DNA from: Collybiopsis luxurians FD-317 M1
Lineage: Eukaryota > Basidiomycota > Agaricomycetes > Agaricales > Omphalotaceae
Direction: 5' to 3'
NCBI GenBank assembly: GCA_000827265.1
Contig: KN834757.1
Location: forward strand, 124,001-188,000
DNA length: 64,000 nt
How positions within the stretch are numbered: the first letter of the stretch is position 1; every line of letters starts with the position of its first letter. Positions 56,611-64,000 of the stretch are shown here, one piece after another. Both the position numbers and the translations under genes were made by a program. The notes under the pieces were generated by a model. It saw only the letters and a program-made list of their open reading frames with translations, was not told the origin of the DNA and searched no databases.

Positions 56611-56620
56611 GTATAAAAGA
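56611..56620 (+). promoter_or_regulatory. TATA box of the DPBB protein gene
   Basis: GTATAAAAGA, 148 bp upstream of the ATG at 56759, followed by a CT-rich leader (TTCAACCTCGTCCAC, TCTTCAACCCTTCAACTTCTC), typical of well-expressed fungal genes. Confidence 0.6.
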
Positions 56621-56758
56621 CTTCAGACAAGCAAATCGATTCCTCACTGAGCTGGTCTCTTTCAACCTCGTCCACACACTACTTCCGTCGGTCTGGTACT
56701 GAATCCTCAATCAATTCTTCAACCCTTCAACTTCTCAACTCTAACGTTTTTAACGACA

Positions 56759-57381
56759 ATGTTCTCGTCCTCCTTCACCAAACTCGTCTGTGCCGTCGCC
56801 GTCGTTGGATCAGGCGTTGCACTCTTCGCTGTTCCATCCAACGCTACCCCTATCGATGCGGCTGTCCTCGATGCTAGAGCCACGCATACTGGTGATGGGA
56901 CATTCTACGGAACTGGATTGGGAGCCTGTGAGTATTCCCTGCTATTTTTTCAGCCTATTAACCAAGTCTCCTCGATACCAGGCGGTATAACCAACACCGA
57001 TTCAGACCTCATTGCTGCAATGGCTCATGGGACGTTCGACACATACCCGTAAGTTTGTTCTCTCATTCCTCTATCCTCGCTTCCATACTCACCTCCCGTT
57101 CCCTACCCAGAGGCGCTACACCTGCCAACCCAAATAACAATCCCATCTGTAACAAGAAGGTCACTGCGCACTGTGAGTAGTGTTCCCTGTTTTCTTCATT
57201 GCTACAAGCCCTAATGATATCACATCGACCAGATCAAGGCAAATCAGTAACCGTGACTATTACCGATAGGTGTGCGGGATGTGCAGGCGCAGCAGATCTC
57301 GACTTTTCTCCAGCTGCATTCAACAAGCTCGCGGATCCAAGTGTTGGGAGGATTCACGGAGTTACTTGGGATTATGCTTAA
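56759..57381 (+). CDS. Secreted double-psi beta-barrel (RlpA-like/expansin-like) protein
   Basis: Four exons (56759-56927, 56982-57048, 57111-57172, 57233-57381) join to 148 residues. A signal peptide (LVCAVAVVGSGVALFAVPSNA) precedes HTGDGTFYGTGLGACG, NTDSDLIAAMAHGTFDTYP, NPICNKKVTAHYQGKSVTVTITDRCAGCAGAADLDFSPAAF, then KLADPSVGRIHGVTWDY. These are the RlpA-like DPBB blocks (TFY..GLGACG, V.D.C..C....DLS.AAF, G.I.G..W). Four Cys probably form two disulphides. Relatives are small secreted basidiomycete proteins and papain-inhibitor-like or cerato-platanin-like proteins; a role in wall binding or protease inhibition is possible but unproven. It lies alone with a strong promoter-like upstream region. 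Confidence 0.92.
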
Positions 57382-58160
57382 AGCCTCTATGATCTCGTTT
57401 GAGTCGGATGAGATGGATTGAATGTAGTTCAGTAGTCGATGTAGGAGTAAAACCTTAGAGGTGGTTGTTGAGCTTGAGGTGATCTGGTGCATGCTTTGAC
57501 GTTGCTACAAGTCTCACTATTAGTAGAGTATGTAGGAATTGAAAGAATGTACCAATAATTTGGACAATAGTATGCATCCGATAGGGTGGAGGTTGGCAAA
57601 AAAAATTATATCAGTAGATTTACCCCATGATTCAATTCGGGTTCTTGGTACCTCTTGTGTAACCTTTCTTTTTTTTAGAAAGCTTGCAGATCCAGAACAC
57701 TTGGACAGCAAGGATGCCATGCAAGGTCGATGCTATGGACGTCATCCAGGCCAGCGTATATTATTGATAGTAAGATACTCAGTTGCCTATGAACACCTAG
57801 CGTCTGCATCAGGTAGTACTAGGAACCGAAGACTACGGCCTTGTCGGTGTTAGCGTATCTCTATCTACGACCTGAGTATCATACTCCAGAAATAGATGAT
57901 ATGAGTGTCAGGATAGATGATGAGTTTGACATGGCATTGATCGATCGATCGCTGGTATGGAATGGTGAGTCGGAGTGACCAGCATAGGTTCTGTTTACGA
58001 TCCCAATCTAAAAAGCACTTGTATGCGAAGAAGCATCAATCTCAACGGATTCTGCTCCCTCCCCCCTCCCAAAAATCGGTCAGTGAAGGCATGGATTCCG
58101 GAAAATTTGTATTAGAGGAAAAATTGCAAGTACCGAGGGTTTAACAATTATTGAACAGCT
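57382..58160. other. Intergenic region
   Basis: 3' flank of the DPBB gene and 5' flank of the DUF6533 gene. The plus ORF at 57539-57853 has no recognisable similarity. Nothing else was seen. Confidence 0.4.
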
Positions 58161-59946
58161 AACTAAGCCACTCTAATGCTTCAGACGTACCGACAGCTAC
58201 CTCTACTTATTCGCCTTCAGTCAGTTCATTCAGCAATTGGATCCTGAGATCCTCATTTGATTTACTTAACCTTCTAATGTACTGGAGAAAATTTCAGCAT
58301 TTCTTTATTACGACCATTTCCTTACCTTCGGTAAGCCTTTGACTGGCTGACGTTATGCTCAATATGCTAACTGACAATCCACGGATCGATAGACGCCGAA
58401 GTGCACTTCATCTGGACCCATTTGAGCAACTTCAACAGCTGGCTATTTCTGCTGAACAGATATTTTTCGTTCGTAGGGAACATTGTAATACTGCTATCGA
58501 TGTTTTTCGTCCCAGCCAACCCCTCTGTAAGTCGATTGGTCGTTGAACTCTGGGGTATTACTCACGTTACTCACATTTGCAATCTCTGTTCGTAGAGGTC
58601 AGTCGCTCTCTTCAACATTTAAAATGATCATCTTGCAGATGGTGGAGCTACTTTACTATAGCTGTTATCCTTGGGAAGAATTTCAAGTGTTTTTCCATGG
58701 CAAGTTCCGATGACTCAACTCACAGTTTGTTCTCGTTCTTACGCATTCCTCTCCCCTGCTTAGCGCTGGTTCAAATCATCGTCGCTAGTGAGCACAGAGT
58801 ACCTCCTCACCGTCAAGTTTCTTTTTCGTTAGGATTATAGCTGACGGGATATTGTACTTTTCTAGTACTGCTGACTATGCGGATAGTGGCGCTTTACGGA
58901 CGTGACAAACGCGTCGTCGCTGGACTTGTAGGGATCATTATAGTTGGAATTGGTGGGACGGTTGTAAGATCAACACATTCACCGGCGTGAATACTGTTCA
59001 TTTTCGAGATGCCATTTCCTAGACATCCGTCATCTTCTCTCATTCAACAACCACTGTGTCCTTATTTCCCATCGGGTGTCATGATGTGTTGGATCCGAAA
59101 AAGTAAGGACATGCCAGAAGTATTTGACCTTAAGTAACGATTTTGCTGATCATCGAAGCCTATCTCACACGTAGCTCTGCTTGTACGTGCATTTTCGCCC
59201 ATCGTACCCGCTCTACCAGCATCAATTCTGCTATTAGTGATTTCCGTGGGCTGGATACTCGTTCTTGTATACGATACGTTGCTATTCAGCATGACTGTCT
59301 TCAAGGCTTACCAAGCACGCTCTCAACCAGAAGTGAAAGTGATAGAAAAGACGTCTCTCTTTATGATTATCATTCGGGATGGTGAGTCTGGTCCGTGTTG
59401 TATCCGGTATTTCGCAATGATTCGATCTTCGAATACTGCTTCTGTTGCCAGGCTCTATATATTTTGGGTACGTTTACCCCTGCCAACTGGCGTATCGCAT
59501 CCAGCAAACCTTGACGAATCGTACAGAATAATGGTATTCGCAAATTTAATCAATGTAGTCACGTTCTTTGTAAGTGAACTCCCTTAGTACCACTTGCTCT
59601 GGAATTCCATTGACTTTCTCGTCTCTGGAGGTTACTGGCGTACGTTTTCTCATTCAAACATCTTGTACCCCTGATATCATTTCTCCAAGCAGAGTTCACT
59701 ATTTAGAGGAACCCTGTCACCCTGTGTCAGCTGGTAAGTGTGTCCTCCGCCCAAATGTTGACCTGTATTCATTTGGATCACTTCGCTTGTTCTTGATTCA
59801 ATTCGGCGTAACGTATATAGTGTGTCTGTCACACTAATGTCCCGACTTATGCTACACCTATGCAAAAATGCTAAGAACGGATTGTATGTCCCACATGAAC
59901 ATACGATGGCTACCAGCGGAACTGGCAGCTTGTTCATGTTTACCTA
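58160..59946 (+). CDS. DUF6533-type multi-pass membrane protein
   Basis: A many-exon gene whose pieces read: LYYDHFLTF (58296-58338), then DAEVHFIWTHLSNFNSWLFLLNRYFSFVGNIVILLSMFF (58392-58530), the DUF6533 signature of a D.LLTF..E...IW...LFLLNRY type. Next are WWSYFTIAVILGKNF, LTMRIVALYGRDKRVVAGLVGIIIVGIGG, LLVRAFSPIVPALPASILLLVISVGWILVLVYDTLLFSMTVFKAYQAR, SLFMIIIRDGS, VFANLINVVTF, and a final exon VTLMSRLMLHLCKNAKNGLYVPHEH ending at 59946. Six or seven membrane segments are visible. The family is expanded in agaricomycetes; function is unknown. The first exon is not fixed; a candidate start lies near 58177. Confidence 0.78.
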
Positions 59947-61232
59947 GAGGTAGATTGGACTCTATCTGTTGCTGATATGGCTTGCGAGTTTTCACCTTTA
60001 AGTTTTAACAGACTTGCATCTGTTCATTTTATACATAAGCCTGATACGGATCCCTTCTCTACAAAAGCCAGGATGGTATTCACATATTGAAGGAAGGCGG
60101 ATGTAAATGGTATACCAGTGCAATAAGTAGTAGCAGTTCTAACAATAGGGAGGTGAAGGTACCAAAAGGAATGATAAATGCGGAGTTGCTGTTGCAGCCA
60201 GAGACTACCATTGTAGTTGGTCTTAATCTACTAGCAGATACTTGAAATTGTATTTTATGAGTCCAGAAAAAAAGTGTAAGAATCATCCTTGACTCCTTAT
60301 GCAGGGCATTAGGAATTTTTTGCAGACCAATTGCTTATGTTTTTTTGCCATATCAGGAACATACACAGTTTTGTCTGCTCATTGGGGCTTGATGTCCTCA
60401 TTGTGCAGTGCCGCTTCAGCCTCTCGCTTGCTGCTGGCAGGCATCTCAGGCTGCTTGAATATTGTATGTCACCTATGTCCAACCTATGCTGCCAACTCCA
60501 TTCAATTCCTAAATTTTTGCATTGTAGGCATCAGGTCCAAAATTAATTTTGCTCCTTCTTTTTCCCTTGCCAACTGTCAAGACTGTAGACAGTTCTGTCT
60601 CATATTTTTCTACTCTCAGATCCTCTCCCAGCTTGAATTTGCAATTTTTGTTTCTGCATTTGTTGTCAATTTTGACAGCCAGCTGCGAAGAGCACTAGTT
60701 ACACACCAAAAAAAAAAAAAAGCCAAAATCCAGACTTGTACATTGCCGTGCAAGTCCGTGGCGGCCCTCCCTCATGGTAAGAGACTCAGTGGCAGTGAGT
60801 CAGAACTGTGAGGAAAATTCCTCACTACATATTCATCATGGTTGAGATTGGGAGAAGAGAGTGAATGATTGATAAACTTTTGTGCATCAAGAAGCTACAA
60901 TGTTCATAGTGCCTGCAGTATGGTCACGGTTCAGCTTAACCTTCCTGCCTATGAGATTTTCGCGAGAAGATAATTGGATAGCATTAATGTAATAATGTTA
61001 TTGACTGATACATAAGGGTTCTGGCAGGTGCTTTTATTTTGTCATTCATGGATTTTCTTGGATTTTTCTAATTTTTGTTATCCTTATTATTTCTTTATCT
61101 GGGGTTGGGCATGGTAGGTCCCAGGTTGTACTATGGATTATTGACAGCTGGGCATACAAAGTAGCATGAACATCTCCCTTAGTATATACTCTATGTCCCC
61201 CTGTGTTCCCCTCCTTTATGAGTGTCAACACT
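59947..61232. other. Unassigned region
   Basis: The plus frame at 60299-60811 (170 codons) has no family resemblance, is rich in Cys/Ser/Phe and ends beside a poly-A run (60708-60721), so it looks non-coding or repeat-derived. This stretch is CpG-poor, like the 30-51 kb compartment. Confidence 0.35.
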
Positions 61233-62436
61233 CTAGACCTCATTCCAGGATGTACTACTTCCTGGGTTCAAAGTCAACCCATACTCTGGATCTGATGGAG
61301 GAGCACTGAACACCATTGATGGCAACTTTGGCTCTGCCATTTCCTGTCGGTTATTGATCGAGTGCGAGCAAACCGTTTTCCACAATCGGAAGACTGCAGC
61401 TACTAATACAGTAAAATTTGCCATTGTCACAGATACACAGACCTGCGTCAGAGCCAAATTGGGTACACAGACTCAAGCTCGAGTATATGTAGAACACTCA
61501 CCTCGACATTGGTCACTAAAAGTGATATCTGGTTGCCATCCAGCGCAAACACAGCACGTACAATTGAAACAAATGTTGTGAGCCCTCCAACAATGAAAGA
61601 CGCGCTCAAACGAAGTCTCAGGCTCTTTGTATCCTTGGATTTTAAATGCCGGAGGAGAAAAAGGGGTGAAGCGACTAGGACGATGTCGGCGAATGCATCA
61701 GCTGGACACAAAAATCCGTAATCAGGGTGTTGGTAAGAATTGAAAAGCAAAGAGACCAAACTTGTCACTTGAGTAATTGTTATGCTTTCCTCGCCTATAC
61801 ACTGGGGAAATGGCTCTTCCTTCCAATGATCCTGCCGATTTCGAAATTCGCAAACCCAGAAAACTTGTGCAACAAGGATGAGCATGGCAAGTACAAAGCC
61901 TCCTGCAGCAACGTACAGCTGCTTTCTGTACAAGCCGAGACGAATAATAGTAAAAAGGATAGAGAGGCGAGCTATCCAAACTGTAATGTCAAAATTAACA
62001 GCCAAGATGTAATAAAGAGCTACTCGGGAGCTTTGCGGTATGGTACTCGAGGCTATAATGTAGATGACATGAGTCTCAGTATAACTTGGCAAAAAACAAC
62101 ACAAATCAAAAAAAAAAAAAAACGGAAATCATACCACCAATTCCAAAGTAAATCTTTCCGGCTACTACTGTCAAGATGAGAGAGAGAAGTGCCACGCCGG
62201 CGAATGCATCGTCCCACCCAAAATATGAAATTCGCAAGGCGATACGGAGAACCGTGGTAGCAATAGCAAAAGTCATCCCTATGTAGCCTGACACTGGGCA
62301 AGCAGGTCCCAAATTTTAATTAGAGAGCATTGTGTAGAGAGGCGAAGGACGTACAGAAAATCTTGTCATTAAGAGACGTAGAAGGAAGCGAGTTAGAGAC
62401 ATCCATTTGCACGTCAACATGCTTAAGGAAATTCAT
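61233..62436 (-). CDS. Rhodopsin-like seven-helix integral membrane protein
   Basis: Start at 62436 (MNFLKHVDVQMDVSNSLPS), then SGYIGMTFAIATTVLRIALRISYFGWDDAFAGVALLSLILTVVAG, VALYYILAVNFDITVWIARLSILFTIIR, YVAAGGFVLAMLILVAQVFWVCE, DAFADIVLVASPLFLLRHLKSKDTKSLRLRLSASFIVGGLTTFVSIVRAVF and ANFTVLVAAVFRLW. A soluble tail ends ...NPGSSTSWNEV at 61233. The pattern of helix 1, a WDD pair, WIARLS, CE and LASPL..L matches the fungal rhodopsin-like/SAT4-type integral membrane family as seen in basidiomycetes. No retinal lysine context was recognised, so light sensing should not be assumed. Introns lie after IF, after YFGIG and after ITQVT. A related C-terminus starts at the right edge of the window. Confidence 0.8.
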
Positions 62437-63841
62437 TGTGTCTTGAGAACGGTTTCATTTGAGCCTCCGAATATATAGGGACAAAGGTCGCGGGGTGTTT
62501 CTTCTACAAAAATATTTTGAGACGCAGGCGAAGGATGCTGTCCATCAAAGGAATCCAGCATCGGCAACAGGAAGGCAGGATGACTGCCTAATAAGTTGGT
62601 TACCGTCAGTCACCTCATGCGATGCTATATTGTAAGGACATCTTCCCGACTTCCACCATCGGTAGCTCCTTCATTGATCTTTTCATTCTTCGCCTTTGGC
62701 AACACCTTCCATGAACGTGTGAAAGTGTGCCACCGGGTTGCGTGGGATGTACGAGTCCAGAGAAACTCTACATAGAACTTGACAAAAAAGTTATTAAAGG
62801 CAAAAAGTCCCCGCGAGACTATGAATTAATCAAGGAAATAGAACTTTTGAAGGCCACACTGCCAATGTATAGGCTTCCCATTCACAGGGTTTGTGCAAAC
62901 TTCAAAAGAAAGGGAAAGTAGATTGCTATATGAATTCAGAATGAACGGATAAGTATCGCAATTCTGAACATTGCAACACTAACGCATAGAAATCAGCAGA
63001 GGGATGGAGGAAAATATTGATGGAAATCAAAGAATCCATCTAGGGAAGGGACTTTTCGGATATGGCATAAGCGCACATGAAAAACTGGGTGCCGTGTAAT
63101 ATACTTCCTTCTTTCCACTATTTCATTCCGGACGTAGCTGGCAGACTCCCGCGCACTCAAGACGGGGTAAGTCAAAACTTCAGCCCGGGGGTCCTAGGCA
63201 GTTTTTGCAAGCAGATAGTGATGACAGCTCGCTGGAAGCCTCTGCATTCGCTGGGTACTGGTAGAGAGCAACTCATCTTGAAGTCTCATTGGGTGAATTC
63301 GACCGTTCGTAAGCATATACTGAATGTGTTCTATAGCGGTTACATGGCACCCAATAGGACGATACGAAAACATGTTGGAGTGGACGCGCAATCCAAAGGG
63401 TGGTTGAAGAAAGTATAGCACGCCGTGATGCGGGCACGTCGGGCTTGGTGACGGCCACAATGCGATCCGATTGCCAACAAAATTCCGGAGTTCTGGTACT
63501 TTCATTTTGAAAAGTTCCTCTTATCCTAGCTGCGCTATGAACGGCAGATAAACTCAAACCATTTCGATGAATTAACGTGCTGTTAATGGTGATGAAACGA
63601 TCTTGCGAAATGCATCGCTCTGGTCAACGTAGAGACAGGATGCATCGGAACTGCTGAAGAAAACAATAATGAAGATCCATCGGATGTGACGTAGACAGAT
63701 AGAACCGCTGCCTACATTATTGAATCGTTCGTAGACAATATAGATACTTTCACAGCAGCAGAGTTCATTTCCCAAGCAATATATTATAGACCCACAGTAT
63801 CGACACTTACCACGTATGATTTCCGCATCTATCAGCATCCA
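62437..63841. other. Intergenic region between two membrane-protein paralogues
   Basis: Short open frames only (for example 62727-62921 plus, 64 codons, Lys-rich); none is recognisable. No RNA gene or repeat was seen. Confidence 0.4.
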
Positions 63842-64000
63842 CTACACCACACTCCCCGGTCTATGTTCCCTGTCAACGTCAAAACTCCCGACTGACGACG
63901 AACTGTCACCCAAATCTGAAGTCACTCCGTGCTCTGGACTCGACGGGGAAACACGATATACCATCCTTGACAACTTTGACTCCGCCGCGTCATCGTGGCT
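63842..64000 (-). CDS. Rhodopsin-like membrane protein paralogue, C-terminal tail only
   Basis: A 53-residue open frame ends at a TAG (63842-63844). Its start, AESKLSRMVYRVSPSSPEHGVT, aligns with the tail of the gene at 61233-62436 (AEPKLPSMVFSAPPSDPEYGLT). The rest of the gene lies beyond the window. It is probably a tandem duplicate in the same orientation. Only the soluble tail is visible, so its state cannot be judged. Confidence 0.6.
   Translation of the reverse strand, partial: SHDDAAESKLSRMVYRVSPSSPEHGVTSDLGDSSSSVGSFDVDREHRPGSVV

Noticed and set aside
60299..60811. 170-codon plus-strand ORF as a membrane protein gene
   Set aside because: The hydrophobicity comes from T-rich DNA; no conserved motif, no promoter signal, and it ends at a poly-A run in CpG-poor sequence.

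Overview
The window is nuclear DNA of a filamentous fungus, most likely an agaricomycete basidiomycete. The signs are genes cut into many short exons by 50-70 nt GT-AG introns, a DUF6533 membrane protein, an NLR-type gene with the basidiomycete N-terminal motif FTINGG, a chromodomain Gypsy element, a Ty1/copia element and several MITE families.

Layout. 1-17.9 kb: three minus-strand paralogues of the glutaminase A (GtaA, DUF5127/DUF4965/DUF1793) family. Copy A runs off the left edge, copy B looks complete, and copy C is broken by a MITE carrying TTAGGG-like repeats. Between B and C (about 7.0-13.75 kb) is a four-level nest: a hAT-like MITE holds a second hAT-like element, which holds a decayed copia retrotransposon, which holds a CACTG-ended foldback element. 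18-25.8 kb: a small HVA1/TUDOR-type gene, the COP9 signalosome metalloprotease CSN5, and unassigned sequence. 25.9-30.6 kb: a NACHT gene ending in 29 ankyrin repeats, with one certain in-frame stop. 30.7-34 kb: repeat-derived sequence ending in a MITE 23 bp from the fourth GtaA gene (D, 33952-37597). 41-49 kb: a deleted chromodomain Gypsy element with a very large Gag containing a threefold module, plus a plus-strand antisense ORF at its 3' end. 49.9-52 kb: more MITE-like and repeat DNA. 52.6-64 kb: a second gene-rich, CpG-richer stretch with a partial CSN5 duplicate, a DUF3752/GPALPP gene, a secreted double-psi beta-barrel protein, a DUF6533 membrane protein and two minus-strand rhodopsin-like membrane proteins, the second cut by the right edge.

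Biologically the window alternates between ordinary gene blocks and a CpG-poor repeat compartment. Almost every in-frame stop I could place in the copia, Gypsy and NLR reading frames is a TGA where CGA (Arg) fits, which suggests decay by deamination of methylated CpG. The GtaA paralogues are predicted membrane-anchored ectoenzymes with a cytosolic tail ending in PPxY or a variant, so they may be controlled by ubiquitin-mediated trafficking. Exon borders were read by eye; coordinates of multi-exon genes are the outer limits of the coding region.
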